This document shows positions 32,855 to 44,381 of a DNA stretch of 64,000 bases, piece after piece. The notes under the pieces are model-generated. The model did not search any database. It was given only the letters and a program-made list of their open reading frames with translations, and was not told the origin of the DNA. Source of the DNA: Tritrichomonas musculus (taxonomy: Eukaryota > Parabasalia > Tritrichomonadida > Tritrichomonadidae); assembly GCA_039105265.1 (NCBI GenBank), contig JAPFFF010000028.1, forward strand, positions 1,240,001-1,304,000, read 5' to 3'. A program made the translations under genes and the position numbers. The stretch's first letter is position 1. Every line of letters begins with the position of its first letter.

Positions 32855-33892
32855 ATGAATGATCCATATCCAAACTTACCTCATAGGTTGAAAAATTATG
32901 TTCTTAACAGTGTTCTTGGAAAAGGTGGATTTGCATTTGTCTATAAGGCAGTGAATGTTTTTTATAACGTCGAATTTGCAGTTAAAGTTATAACACCTCC
33001 AAAAGAAGGGTATGACCGAATTTTACGTTCATTTGATGCAGAAGTTAATGCGCTCGTAAAGCTTGACCATCCTAATGTTATTCGTCTTTACGATTTTTTC
33101 TCAGAAGATGATCATTTATTTCTTGTTCTTGAATTTTGTAGTAGAGGAACCCTTGAAAATAAAATATCAAGTGGAGAAATTATACCTGACCCAATGAAAT
33201 TCAAGATTTGTTCACAAATTCTTTCTGCATTAAAGTATTGTTACGATCAATCGATATCGCATCGTGATATTAAAGCTTCAAATATATTATTCGATTCAAA
33301 TGGCAGAGTTAAGGTAGCTGACTTTGGATTAAGCGAATTAATTGGGCATGATGAAAATTTTAATGAATTTAACGGATCGCTTTGCTATGCATCTCCAGAG
33401 ATATGCCGAAAGCTTGCACATAATCCATTTAAGTCTGATGTTTGGTCGCTTGGTGTCCTTTTTTATAGGTTGTTTACATATTCTTATCCTTTTAACGGAA
33501 GAACAAAATCAGAACTCAAAGACCGAATTGTTGAAGGTTTTTATTCAGAGAAAATTCAAGGTCCTGTTGGCAAAATTATAAGGAAAATGCTTACTGTTGA
33601 TCCTGAAAACAGAATTACCATAGATCAATTGAATGAGATGGAATTATTTAAAAGCCCAAGCCAGAGAACTGTCAGTTTTAATATGGTTGGCTGTCCAAAC
33701 ACGAAATCTTATAGGATATTACAACCAAAGCCAAACCTGATTCAAGCAGCAAGTTCAAAGAGAAGATACTCTCTACAGTACCTTATTAGTGATTTTCCAC
33801 AAAAGCCTGCTCAAAATATTGGAACAGCAAGATGTATCAATTTGATTTCTCATAATACCTTCACAACGTCGCCAAATTGTAATGAAAAATAA
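32855..33892 (+). CDS. Serine/threonine protein kinase, CAMK/SNF1-like (345 aa)
   Basis: All key kinase motifs are present: Gly loop 'LGKGGFAFVYKA' (residues 21-32), ATP lysine in 'FAVKVI', catalytic loop 'HRDIKASNILF', magnesium motif 'DFGLSEL', and SPE in place of APE ('CYASPEI'). 'DVWSLGVLFYRLFTYSYPF' and 'KMLTVDPENRITIDQL' complete the C lobe, which ends near residue 265. The tail is Ser/Lys-rich with no domain. It appears active. I place the start at the ATG at 32855; a longer frame begins with a TTG only. It is a single-exon, stand-alone kinase as is usual in trichomonads. Confidence 0.9.
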   Translation: MNDPYPNLPHRLKNYVLNSVLGKGGFAFVYKAVNVFYNVEFAVKVITPPKEGYDRILRSFDAEVNALVKLDHPNVIRLYDFFSEDDHLFLVLEFCSRGTLENKISSGEIIPDPMKFKICSQILSALKYCYDQSISHRDIKASNILFDSNGRVKVADFGLSELIGHDENFNEFNGSLCYASPEICRKLAHNPFKSDVWSLGVLFYRLFTYSYPFNGRTKSELKDRIVEGFYSEKIQGPVGKIIRKMLTVDPENRITIDQLNEMELFKSPSQRTVSFNMVGCPNTKSYRILQPKPNLIQAASSKRRYSLQYLISDFPQKPAQNIGTARCINLISHNTFTTSPNCNEK

Positions 33893-35483
33893 TTAATTTC
33901 GTTTTGTTAATATTTTTTTATTATTTATTTTTTATATGTGAAAATAAATCGATAACTTATTGATTTTAATGTTTTTCAATATTTTATTCTATTGTTTTTA
34001 ATATAATTTTTCAGATCCGGTGTGATGTTTTTTTAGTTAATATGTACTTAGAAATAGCATTATGTTACTATTGTGGACGCAAAAAAGATTGATTCTGATT
34101 TTGTGAAGAAATAATAATATCGGCATTCAAAAAGTTATTTAAATAAAAAACTCATTTTTCTCCTTCAATTATCTTGGCAATTTAAAGAAATAATATAATA
34201 ATATTATACAATTTCATTTTATAAATTTTAAAAACTTAATTTATATTTTTTAAAAATATAAATATTTGATTTATAACCAAATATATTTTTTTGAATAATA
34301 CAACTCAAATTTATATAAAAAATTGATAACTTTACAATTCCATAACGATAAAAAATAATTGCTCAGAAAAAGTTTGGTGATATTTTTCCATAACAGATAC
34401 AAATTTTTCTTAGAAAAGAAGTTTTTAAGAAAAAGTTTCCATAACGAATATCAACTTTTTCCATAACGTTGTTGAAAAAACTGTATTTAGATATGATTTT
34501 ATTTCATTCTATTGAATTTTTGATAAGAGCCTCCATAGAAAAAAAATTTTTAATATTCATTTATTCTCACAATTTTTCTGAGTATAAATGAATGAAGTGA
34601 AACCAATAATTGAGATAAACTATTAGAAAAAATAATTTTATTTTTATTGAAATTTCAATTAATTAATATAATCCTTCAATTTTGGTCTTTTCAAAACTTA
34701 CAACTATCCGAGTAAATTTTGTTTTCTTCCCTTGTTTTCTTGTTTATATAAATGTTGAATTGGATTTGGCATTTTGTAATTAATAAAATATCCCTAATAC
34801 TAAACTTATATTGATGATAAAGGCCAAAGTAAAACGGTTTTGGTGAAAATAAAATCAATTTAATATTTTGCATATCTTAAAATCTTGGTGTATTTGTAAA
34901 TCTTACCACGAGCATATTGTTTTTATATAATAGCATACGTCTATATATTCTCAAAAGAAACTTTATATTTAAGGTTTGTCATAAATATTATTGAAAAAAT
35001 CGAATTTAGCATTTAAGCAATGCTTTTTTTTAACTTATCATGGCTTGGTTGTAGATATAAAACGCATTAAACGTCAAATCGAAGATGGAAAACATCGGAA
35101 AGCTCGTCGTTTTATATTTCTAAAAAAAAATTCAGAGCTTATTTAAAAATAATAATGAGATTTTTAAATTATTATTAAATTTCTTGCGGTAAAACTAAGC
35201 TAATTATTTATAAATAATTAAAAATGATAATAATAAAGATATTATTATTAAATAGAGTAAATAATATGAGGAAATCATTTTAATTTTAAGAATATTGATT
35301 ATAAAAGCAAATTATCAAAAAACTTCTCTGAAATTTTATCAGAAATGCATTTTATATTATATTTGAATTAATAATTGGTAATTTATATTCAAAAAGTCGA
35401 TTTTTTATACCTGCATCGCAACGATTTATATTTTTGCAACTCTACTATAGTCTTAACAGCTATTTTGAAATACATATTTATCT
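33893..35483. other. AT-rich spacer, no gene supported
   Basis: The word TTTTTCCATAACG or close forms recur near 34387, 34437 and 34457. A short protein-like stretch near 35040-35110 could not be placed. Nothing else is supported. Confidence 0.4.
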
Positions 35484-37294
35484 TCATATTTCTTCACTTG
35501 AGAAGACACCTGACTGAATCAAAGCATAGACAAAACAATTATCTTTATATTTTTTCTTATCTATCTTTGAGAATATTTGGAATTCACTGAGATCTAAATT
35601 AGATAAATTAATAAAAGGAAAGAATGAGCCTTCTGGAGTTGATCTATAATCTGGATCGATTTCGACTTCTTCATGATATAAAGCATGGTCATCTTCATCT
35701 TCTTTAATAACATCGAACTTAATTCCTTTTTGATCTAATTGTTTTCTTAGAAAAAGTACATCATATTTGACTGGAATGAATTCATAATTTACAGTTGGGT
35801 TTGTATCTGATTTCTCTTCTGACAAGTCTAATTCGCCTGATATGTGACCTATTGTGCTCTCTATGTCATGTTTGTCGCTGAGAGTGAACAATTTTGCGTG
35901 ACCATCAAGAGTGTATGCTTTGACGACAACTTTTGATTTATTTCGAATCTTATAGCAGTGTCGAAGCATCTCTGTAAATGCGAGTCTATTGCACTCACTG
36001 TCTCCAATATCGACATCAAAGGAGAACTCTTTTACAGCCATAAACATGAGTCTTTTGAGTTCTTTTTGAAATAACTCTTGATCGTCGACTTCTTGTACTC
36101 TTTTTTCGTATGCTTGTCTTGCTTGTGTCTTTGAGGCTTCATAAAAATCTATATACAAGTTCATTATGTCATTATCGTTTTTGATTTTTACATTTGATAT
36201 ATTGGTTTTCATCTTTTTTCCCGACAAGCCACTTCTTTGTAATCTCTGTATTTGGTTTTGCTGTGTTTGAACAAGTTTTATAAGGTCTTCTCTCGAAAGT
36301 TTGTTGAAGTCCATTTTAAGTGTGATTAAATTGACCTTTATTAACGTAAAAACTGTAGAAATATAAAAATAAAAATTTTGAAAATTTTAAAAATTGAATT
36401 GTTTATTAAAAAATTAAATCTTTAACATCAGGCTTAAAAGCACTGACAATTGAATTTTTTTGTTTCTGACTGACTGTTGCATATTTGGTATTAAAAGCTT
36501 TTGATCCAATTATTAAGGGCAAACGATAAATTATCGTTTGGTATTCGTTATTCATTTCTGGTGTTGGCTGATATTCATTATAATTATTGACAAAGTGATT
36601 CATTATATCTAATAACTTCTGGGCATCGCGTGAACAAGAATTTTTTCTGACTTCAAATAAAGAACGTTCTAATTCAATGTTTTTTTTGGTCGAGAACGAT
36701 CATAGACTGCTCAATTTTCTTGTGTTTTTCGTGAACTTTTTCAGTAACTTTTTCTTCTATTTTATGATTGAAAGATTCGCAACTCCATAATGAATTAGAT
36801 ATTTCATGAGGTTTCGATGCTTCTTTGGCTGCTAACTTTAAAGTTAGTTCTTGTATTTTTTCTTGCATCTCTTTTATTTTATCTTCATAAGAAGCACTTT
36901 GCTTTACAATCTCTTTCTTGAACTGTTTTCCAATGAATCTTGCTATCGTCTTTCTATCGTCTTCACTTATGGCTTCATTTTCTTCTTCTTCTTCATTCAT
37001 CAAGATCAAGGAATTTTTTTAGGTTTATGCTTTTTTTTTGAAAAAAAAACTATTATATAATAATTTAATTGGTACATATTTTGTTCTTTTTAACATTCTA
37101 TAGTAAGTTTATTAAACATTTGCCAATTTGGTGATTTGAAGAAAAAAAAAAAAAATCAAGGTTAATTTACTATCATTGATAATCTTTTCAACAACTTGTA
37201 GATATTTTTGATTAACATCTTTATCATTAAGCCCTTTTTGTTCATTACACATTTTATCAAGTGATATCTTGAAGCAATTCTGCAATTTCGTCAT
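35484..37294 (-). mobile_element. Polinton/Maverick-like fossil, partial and broken
   Basis: A run of minus-strand frames (main piece 35484-36314, smaller ones up to 37294) resembles accessory and polymerase-leader proteins of trichomonad Polinton (Maverick) elements: a charged coiled-coil start, an acidic middle and an ending of the 'DNCFVYALIQSG' type that in that family precedes the polymerase region. The smaller frames are charged coiled-coil and Asn/Gln-rich pieces. Capsid, integrase and most of the polymerase are not seen, and no terminal repeats were found. It is a broken relic with about three or more breaks; the well-kept main frame suggests a moderate rather than ancient age. The family call rests on recall and could be wrong. 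Confidence 0.4.
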
Positions 37295-37821
37295 AATTAC
37301 ATATGAAAAAAAAATTGAATACTTTAAAAAAAGATTTTATTGTATTTAAATATCGATGTTTATTTAAAAAATATTCAATTAAATATAAAATATAGATTTT
37401 ATATATTAATATTCGAATAATTGTATATATTAAAAATAAATTTTTTGAAATATAATAATAATATTATTAAAATCAATTAATGTTATCATTATAAACTAAC
37501 AGTTTAATGCAATTCTCTAATATATAACTTTTGAAATATCAAAATGATATTCATCATTGATATATATATATAATCTATAATACTAATCTTATTAAATGAA
37601 AAAAACAAGTAATATTTGACCATAAGGAGTTTTTATAAAAGTATAATTATTATTAAAAATGATTAGAATATAAGTCAAAAAAACGCTTTTTATGAATTAT
37701 ACCTTTAAATATGAGAATAGAAACTCCTTTGACAGAAATTATTTTAAATTTAATCTGTTACATTGTACAATAAAATGCATTTTAAAATAAAAAATTAAAA
37801 TTAGTAACTCAAAATGATATG
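37295..37821. other. AT-rich spacer
   Basis: No gene or structured repeat is seen beyond short TA runs. Confidence 0.5.
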
Positions 37822-40560
37822 CTAAACTCTGATAACTTTTAAATTATGTGATCCAATTTTTGTAGATGATGAAATTTTGATTTCTTTAAGACATGGACAA
37901 GATTGAAAAACATTATTACCGATTGATGTTACAGATGATGGAATTGTGATATACGTTAGTTTTGAACAATCACTGAAAGCATAATCACCGATTGATGTCA
38001 CAGATGATGGAATTGTGATATACGTTAGTTTTGAACAATAGCTGAAAGCATAACTTTTAATGATTTTGATATTTGTTGGAATATTTATGGTTTCTTGAAT
38101 GTTTATCGCCAAAAGAAGAGTATCATAATTTCCATCAATTGATGATTTATAAACAAGAAATTGGTTATTTATGAAATCAATGTTTTTTTCTTCCGCTTGT
38201 TGAATTGTTATCTTCTTTAAATTCTGGCAGCGTAAAAAAACTTTATCACCAAATGATGAAATAAATGAAGGAATTGTGATACACTTCATTTTTTCACAAA
38301 AACAAAAAGCATAATTTCCGATTGATGTTACAGATGATGGAATTGTGATATGTGTTAGATTTGAACAACTATTGAAAGTATGATCGCCAATTGATGTTAC
38401 TGAATTGGGAATCGTGATTCCAGTTAAATTTGAACAACTACTAAAAGCATTATTTCCGATTGATGTTACAGATGATGGAATTGTGATATGTGTTAGATAT
38501 GAACAACCACAGAAAGCATAATCACAGATTGATGTCACAGATGAAGGAATTGCGATTTGTGTCAAATTTGAACAATTTCTAAAAGCATTATTTCCGATTG
38601 ATGTTACTGAATTAGGAATCTTGATTCCTGTTAATTTTGAACAACATTCAAAAGCATAATTTCCGATTGATGTTACAGATGATGGGATTGTGATATGCGT
38701 TAGTTTTGAACAATAACTGAAAGCATAGTCACCGATTGATGTCACAGATGATGGAATTGTGATTTGTGTCAAATTTAAACAATAATGAAAAGCAGAACTT
38801 TTAATGATTTTGATATTTGTTGGAATATTTATGGTTTCTTGAATGTTTATCGCCAAAAGAAGAGTATCATAATTTCCATCAATTGATGATTTATAAACAA
38901 TAATTTGGTTATTTATGAAATCAATGTTTTTTTCTTCCGCTTGTTGAATTGTTATCTTCTTTAAATTCTGGCAGAGATAAAAAACATTATCACCAAATGA
39001 TGAAATAAATGAAGGAATTGTGATACACTCCATTTTTTCACAATAATAAAAAGCATAATTTCCGATTGATGTTACAGATGATGGAATTGTGATATGTGTT
39101 AGACTTGAACAGTAACTGAAAGAATAGTCACCGATTGATGTTACAGATGATGGAATTGTGATATATGTTAGATTTGAACAACATTTGAAAGTATGATCGC
39201 CAATTGATGTTACTGAATTGGGAATCGTGATTCCAGTTAAATTTGAACAACAACTAAAAGCATTATTTCCGATTGATGTTACAGATGATGGAATTGTGAT
39301 ATACGTTAGTTTTGAACAATCACTGAAAGAATAGTCACCAATTGATGTTACAGATGATGGAATTGTTATTTTTTTAACATTTAATCTATGAAAAGCTCCA
39401 CCTTTAATGAATTTGATTGATGATGGAATACATATATCATCACCTTCATAATTATATTCATTAAACCTAATTAGAGAATCATAGCATCCATTTATTGATG
39501 ATTTAAAAACGATGTATTTATTTTCCAGATAAGCAAAACTTTTTCCATCATCTTGAATACGTATATGACAACCATTTGGGAAACAACAATTACCAATTGA
39601 TATCACAGATGAAGGAATAGTGACGCTTGATATATTTTGACAATCAAAGAAAGCATAATCTCCAATTGTTGTTACTGATGAAGGAATAGTGATGCCTGAC
39701 ATATGTTGACAATCAAAGAAAGCATAATCTCCAATTGATGTTACTGATAAAGGAATAGTGATACTCGAAAGACTTTTACAGTGAGAGAACGCATGATTTC
39801 CAATTGATGTTACTGATAAAGGAATAGTGATACTCGAAAGACTTTTACAGTGAGAGAACGCATGATTTCCGATCGATGTTATAGTAGAAGGAATTTCAAT
39901 CTGATTGAGGCATGAACAATTTGAGAATAAATAATCTCCTATTGATGTTATAGAAGAAGGAATTGTGATTTTCGTCATATTTGAACAACCACAAAAAGCA
40001 TGATTTCCAATTGATGTTATAGTCGAAGGAATTTCAATCTGTGTAAGACCTGAACAATTTGAAAATACATAATCTCCTATTGATTTTACAGATGATGGAA
40101 TTATAATTTGTGTAAGACCTGAACAATTTGAGAACGCATGATCCACAATTGATGTTACAGTTGAAGGAATTTCAACCTGTGTAAGACATGAACAATTTGA
40201 GAATACATAATCTCCAATTGATATCACAGATGAAGAAATTGTGATTTTTTTCAAACTTGAACAACCATAAAAAGCATAATTTCCAATTGATGTTACAATT
40301 GAAGGAATTTCAATCTGTGTAAGACTTGAACAATTTGAGAACGCATGATTTCCAATTGATGTTACAGATGATGGAATTTTAATATGAGTAAGACATGAAC
40401 AATTATTGAAAGAATCATTTCCAATTGATATCAAAAATGAAGAAATCGTAATTTGATTCAATGAGCAACATCCTTTAAATAGACTTGCTTCAATAGTTTT
40501 AATTGATTTTCTCCACAAAAAGGGTTCAAAAATATTCAATAGTTTACAATTAGTATTCAA
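37822..40560 (-). CDS. BspA-like leucine-rich-repeat protein, 912 aa
   Basis: Almost the whole protein is made of 23-residue LRR_5 units of the form 'LTQITIPSSVTSIGDYAFSN' with Cys-Ser before the Leu, about thirty units in all. Three non-LRR islands break the series ('ENKYIVFKSSINGCYDSLI', 'INNQIIVYKSSIDGNYDTLL', 'INNQFLVYKSSIDGNYDTLL'). The second and third belong to a duplicated segment of about 744 bases (for example 38046-38300 against 38790-39044). Two units near 39736-39873 are identical over 69 bases, a very recent duplication. No signal peptide or membrane helix is visible. The family is linked with host or bacterial surface binding in trichomonads; location is not shown by the sequence here. 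The start is the first ATG of the frame; an odd first unit may mean a trimmed N-terminus. Confidence 0.9.
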   Translation of the reverse strand: MNTNCKLLNIFEPFLWRKSIKTIEASLFKGCCSLNQITISSFLISIGNDSFNNCSCLTHIKIPSSVTSIGNHAFSNCSSLTQIEIPSIVTSIGNYAFYGCSSLKKITISSSVISIGDYVFSNCSCLTQVEIPSTVTSIVDHAFSNCSGLTQIIIPSSVKSIGDYVFSNCSGLTQIEIPSTITSIGNHAFCGCSNMTKITIPSSITSIGDYLFSNCSCLNQIEIPSTITSIGNHAFSHCKSLSSITIPLSVTSIGNHAFSHCKSLSSITIPLSVTSIGDYAFFDCQHMSGITIPSSVTTIGDYAFFDCQNISSVTIPSSVISIGNCCFPNGCHIRIQDDGKSFAYLENKYIVFKSSINGCYDSLIRFNEYNYEGDDICIPSSIKFIKGGAFHRLNVKKITIPSSVTSIGDYSFSDCSKLTYITIPSSVTSIGNNAFSCCSNLTGITIPNSVTSIGDHTFKCCSNLTYITIPSSVTSIGDYSFSYCSSLTHITIPSSVTSIGNYAFYYCEKMECITIPSFISSFGDNVFYLCQNLKKITIQQAEEKNIDFINNQIIVYKSSIDGNYDTLLLAINIQETINIPTNIKIIKSSAFHYCLNLTQITIPSSVTSIGDYAFSYCSKLTHITIPSSVTSIGNYAFECCSKLTGIKIPNSVTSIGNNAFRNCSNLTQIAIPSSVTSICDYAFCGCSYLTHITIPSSVTSIGNNAFSSCSNLTGITIPNSVTSIGDHTFNSCSNLTHITIPSSVTSIGNYAFCFCEKMKCITIPSFISSFGDKVFLRCQNLKKITIQQAEEKNIDFINNQFLVYKSSIDGNYDTLLLAINIQETINIPTNIKIIKSYAFSYCSKLTYITIPSSVTSIGDYAFSDCSKLTYITIPSSVTSIGNNVFQSCPCLKEIKISSSTKIGSHNLKVIRV

Positions 40561-40996
40561 AGAGTCTTATATTATTTAAATCTAAAAAAATATAAAAGAA
40601 CAAATAATATAATAAAAAGAAATTAAAAATAAACTTGACAAAATATTAAAAAATTCAATGCTGAAGATAATTCTTGTTTTTAGAAAAAATTGAGTTAGAA
40701 CCCTTTTTAATAGAAAACCAATTCAATTAAACTCAACAAAGTTTAAAGAAAAAAATCCAGATTCAATTTTTCAATTCAATAAATGTGATATGACTAATAC
40801 TTATTTATCTCATTATTAACTAAATTTATAATGTTTTAAAACTAATATTAAAATATAGAATATTATTCTTATTAATTAAATTAAAATTATAATCTAGAAT
40901 ATTTTTATTTTCACAGAAAAACCTTAAATATATTGATATCTTAAGATAAAAGAGTTCTTCTCAATTTTTTAAACATAAATTTATAAATTATTAATA
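40561..40996. other. Divergent intergenic region between BspA-like and transporter genes
   Basis: It separates a minus-strand from a plus-strand gene, so it should hold both promoters. TCAATTTT near 40957 is an Inr-like word about 40 bases before the transporter ATG. No other feature is clear. Confidence 0.35.
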
Positions 40997-42892
40997 ATGA
41001 GTAACAATCCAGACCTCAAACAACCTTTAGGTGGTGACCAAAATTATAATAATTTCCATCAAAATCCAAATCAAGCTTATCCACAACAAGGCTACCCACA
41101 ACAAGGATACCCACCACAAGGATATCCTCAACAAGGTTATCAACAACAAGGTTATCCACAACAAGGATATCCACAGCAAGGATACCCACAACAAGGTTAT
41201 CCTCAACAAGGATATCCACAGCAAGTCTATCCTCAACAAGGTTACTCACCATCAGGAGCTGATTCACAATCTTCTTTCCAAGTTCAAGAGGAATACGAGA
41301 ATCAATCATATGACTATGATATGTACAACATTACTTACCAACCAATGTCAGTAGATTCATGGATGCAAGTTCAAAATGATAAATCACCATATTCTGCGAT
41401 GTGGGATACTCCCCAAAGTTTCGAACCACAAACATTTTCCCATAATACAACTAGTAACAACCGTTGCAACGATCTTGGCTTTCTTATTGCATTTTGGATT
41501 AATTTCGCACTTACAATTGGAATTTTCATTTGGGTTGCTGTTGCCTTCAAGAACAAATATGATGAATGTAAAGAAAATGGCGATGGCTTCTTTATTGGCT
41601 TCGGTGGAATTAAGGCAATTGAATTTAAATATGATGATGACTATCCAAATGATCCAGATCCAGAACCTTATCCAGACCCAGATCCAGAAGAAGGTACTGT
41701 TATTTATTTCGAGCCCAAACAACTTTTAATATGTGCTGGTGTCGGTTTTGGCATATCTATTGTTTTCAATATTATTCACTATTTGTACGTCACTTTTGGG
41801 GCCCAAATTTACATCCGAGCCGGCCTTATTATTGGCCTTATATTATCAGTTGGTATTGCAGTTGTTCTTATTATATTTACGAAGAAATATCTTGTTCTTT
41901 TATTCCCAGGCTTCATGCTTTTATTGACGATTGTCATCTTCTTCTGCATGCGCAAATACATCGACTTATCATCGAAGATTCTTGGTCTTACATGCAAAGT
42001 ACTATGCAGGTATCCCTCTTATTTCTTTGTTGTTCTACTTGGCGCCATCTGGGAATCAATAATCACAGTTGCTTTTGCTCTTGCCATTTTCGGTGTCATT
42101 TATGCAAAGATCCCTTGGCCACTCATTATATACCTTGTCTTTTCATTCTACTGGATCACACTCACATTCGGCTACACTACATATCTAATTGGATCTGGTC
42201 TTGCCTCCACCTGGTACTTCCTGAACGAGACTGATTACTTCCCAAGTTCACCGGTTTGGGAAGCATTCAAACGTGCAATGGGGCCATCGTTTGGAAGTGC
42301 AGCACTTGCTGGTTTGTTGCTTGCCATTGTTGAAACGTTACGTTCGATGGTTGAAAACAGTGGAAAGAATAATAAAGGAGGTGATTGCGTTAGATGCTGT
42401 GCAATTTGTTTATTAAAAGGACTTGAATGCTGCATTAAATTCATCAACAAATATGCTCTGATTTATTGCGCTACATTCGGAGTGCCTTTCACTGAAGGTT
42501 GCAGAAGATTCGCTGAGTTGTTCTGCAAGAGATTCCTCGGCGTTTTGTTCGGTGGAAATATGATTGGATTGGGATTGGTCTTCAATGGTCTCATCATTAT
42601 TATCGGTGGAACTCTTCTTGGATACGGATTGGCTCATTTGATCTTCCAAAATGAAGAAAAAGACGTTAAAACATTAATGAAGAATTTCACACTCGTGTTC
42701 TCTCTGTTCTTCACGTTTGCGATATTCGTTATTTTCTCAAAGCCAATAATTACTGTGTCTGATACTCTCTTGGTCTGCTTCGCTGAGGATCCTGAAGCTT
42801 TGAAGACATCTGAAGAAGAACTTTACGAAGATATGAAGGACTATTATTCAGTTAATTTGAATTCTAAATTGGTCGGCAGTTTGGGAGTTTAA
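40997..42892 (+). CDS. Choline-transporter-like membrane protein (CTL/SLC44, PNS1-type), 631 aa
   Basis: Residues 20-85 form a cytosolic repeat 'YPQQG' (about 12 units), a tail type common on membrane proteins including yeast PNS1. About ten membrane helices follow: 155-178, an acidic loop ('[14 protein letters not shown]', 215-230), then helices from 238 to 600. The C-terminal signature segment '[20 protein letters not shown]' and '[11 protein letters not shown]' near 480-510, with '[10 protein letters not shown]' and '[14 protein letters not shown]' before it, fits the CTL/SLC44 family. These carry choline or ethanolamine across plasma or organelle membranes. The gene is less AT-rich than its neighbours and is unbroken. 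It could feed phospholipid synthesis alongside the LCAT-like enzyme, but that link is only inferred. Confidence 0.8.
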   Translation: MSNNPDLKQPLGGDQNYNNFHQNPNQAYPQQGYPQQGYPPQGYPQQGYQQQGYPQQGYPQQGYPQQGYPQQGYPQQVYPQQGYSPSGADSQSSFQVQEEYENQSYDYDMYNITYQPMSVDSWMQVQNDKSPYSAMWDTPQSFEPQTFSHNTTSNNRCNDLGFLIAFWINFALTIGIFIWVAVAFKNKYDECKENGDGFFIGFGGIKAIEFKYDDDYPNDPDPEPYPDPDPEEGTVIYFEPKQLLICAGVGFGISIVFNIIHYLYVTFGAQIYIRAGLIIGLILSVGIAVVLIIFTKKYLVLLFPGFMLLLTIVIFFCMRKYIDLSSKILGLTCKVLCRYPSYFFVVLLGAIWESIITVAFALAIFGVIYAKIPWPLIIYLVFSFYWITLTFGYTTYLIGSGLASTWYFLNETDYFPSSPVWEAFKRAMGPSFGSAALAGLLLAIVETLRSMVENSGKNNKGGDCVRCCAICLLKGLECCIKFINKYALIYCATFGVPFTEGCRRFAELFCKRFLGVLFGGNMIGLGLVFNGLIIIIGGTLLGYGLAHLIFQNEEKDVKTLMKNFTLVFSLFFTFAIFVIFSKPIITVSDTLLVCFAEDPEALKTSEEELYEDMKDYYSVNLNSKLVGSLGV

Positions 42893-43008
42893 TTGAAAAA
42901 AAAATTATTTTTTTTTATATTGGGTTTAGTTTGAATAAAATAATTTTTTTGATTTTTTAACTTTGAATTCTTTTTGATTTTTATCGAGTTTATTTTTGAA
43001 TTAAGAGG

Positions 43009-43315
43009 GTATTGATTCTAAAATAGTTGTACAATTGAAAGATCCTTCAAAAAGTGGAATTTCTTCAGAAAAAATAATCTAATAAAAATGCTAATTAAAA
43101 TCTTTTTATATTTTTTCATAATTTTTACCGAGACTATATACCGCCTAGCGGGCGTCGAGCGAAGCCTAGACCATGCAGATGGCGATAAGAATCGGTAAAA
43201 ATTTTGTAACATAAAAAAATTTGTTTTTAAGCTATTTTTTTATGATTATTTTTTCTGAAGGAATTCCACTTTTTGAATGTCCTTCAGAATTGTACAACTA
43301 TTTCAGAATCAATCC
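43009..43315. mobile_element. hAT-type MITE, 307 bp, with 8-bp target duplication
   Basis: Long inverted arms of about 70 bases (43009-43078 and 43245-43315) begin GTATTGATTCTAAAATAG and, inverted, GGATTGATTCTGAAATAG. The 8-base word TTAAGAGG stands directly outside both ends (43001-43008 and 43316-43323), the classic hAT duplication length. The centre is taken up by copy B of the GC-rich cassette. No gene lies inside. Confidence 0.8.
43099..43221. mobile_element. GC-rich mobile cassette, copy B (about 123 bp)
   Basis: It matches copy A (27405-27537) from AATCTTTTTATA through the GC-rich core (CCGCCTAGCGGGCGTCGAGC is identical) with a short deletion and several changes in the right half. It sits in the middle of the palindromic MITE at 43009-43315, about 20 bases from its arms. 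Confidence 0.7.
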
Positions 43316-43323
43316 TTAAGAGG

Positions 43324-44381
43324 TGAGACTGTGAAATTTTAAATAAATCAAAAATATAGTATTATAGAGTTGTTATCTTTTTATATCATATACTTTTTTT
43401 CGGATTTAATCATAAAAAATAGAAATTGTATTGATATTTCAAAATGTCATAATTCATATATTAGTCATTATCTTTTCTTTTAAACCATTTAATTGCATTT
43501 GTATATAGATGGTCTCTATTTTTCAATAAGAAAGCTATTCAATAAATGGGTTTTTGGTCAAAATTCAAAAAATATTTTTCAATTTAAAGAGAAATTTTCT
43601 TCTATATTAAAGACTAAAGGGATAACTATAGTTTATCTCTTAATTTATCTGGTGTTGACAAACATATCAAAATATTTTAATTTTTTTTTTTAACAAATTT
43701 AGCTAGAATCGAGGTTTAATATTGAATACAATTTTGTATACGTTAATGATGTAAACTTCACAAATATCCCAAAAATTTCATATGTTTTTATTTTTGTATC
43801 ACCATCACAACAAGTATTTATTTTAATATTAATCAATAATTTACCATATAAATAATGCTTAAAATATGATTATAATTAGTTAAATTATAAAAATCATTAT
43901 TTGATTTTTAATTCTTAGTTGAAAATTTTAATATTATAAATACTTCCATATATTGAATATTAATAATTAAATTATTTATTATTTTTAGTAAATATATTTT
44001 TTTTATTAAGATAAAATTGAAATTATAATAATATATAAACAATTCAATTTATAGATAACAATGAAAAAAAAAAAAAAAAAAAAAAAAAATTAGTGAAATC
44101 ATCATAAGTAGCATTTAATTCTGTAATAAGATAATATATATTAATATTATTAAAAAATACCAGAAATTCTCGCGGCCTCACCTCTATCATATTCAATTGG
44201 AAAAATTAAAAAAATAATAATTAATTCGTTTATAATAGCTCATTTATAATGTTATTCCTCGGTAGAATTCAAAAATAAAGACTTGAAAAAAAGAGATATT
44301 TTATTAAAAAAATATTTTTATCGAGCCATTTTATTTTTAGATTTTTTATTGGAGTATTGATGATTTTTTGAATTTCAAAGC
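43324..44381. other. AT-rich spacer with a 26-base A run
   Basis: No gene is supported. A run of 26 A lies at about 44064-44089. A small less AT-rich patch near 44168-44190 (CTCGCGGCCTCACCTC) has no clear identity. Confidence 0.4.

Noticed and set aside
35038-35110. Basic protein-like stretch (IKRQIEDGKHRKARR)
   Set aside because: It is too short and lacks start, stop context and a family match.
41016-41729. Several open frames on both strands inside the transporter gene
   Set aside because: They are shadows of the YPQQG-repeat coding DNA and of the transporter frame.
43018-43212. Minus-strand 64-aa frame across the MITE
   Set aside because: It is a translation of inverted-repeat DNA and the GC-rich cassette, not a gene.
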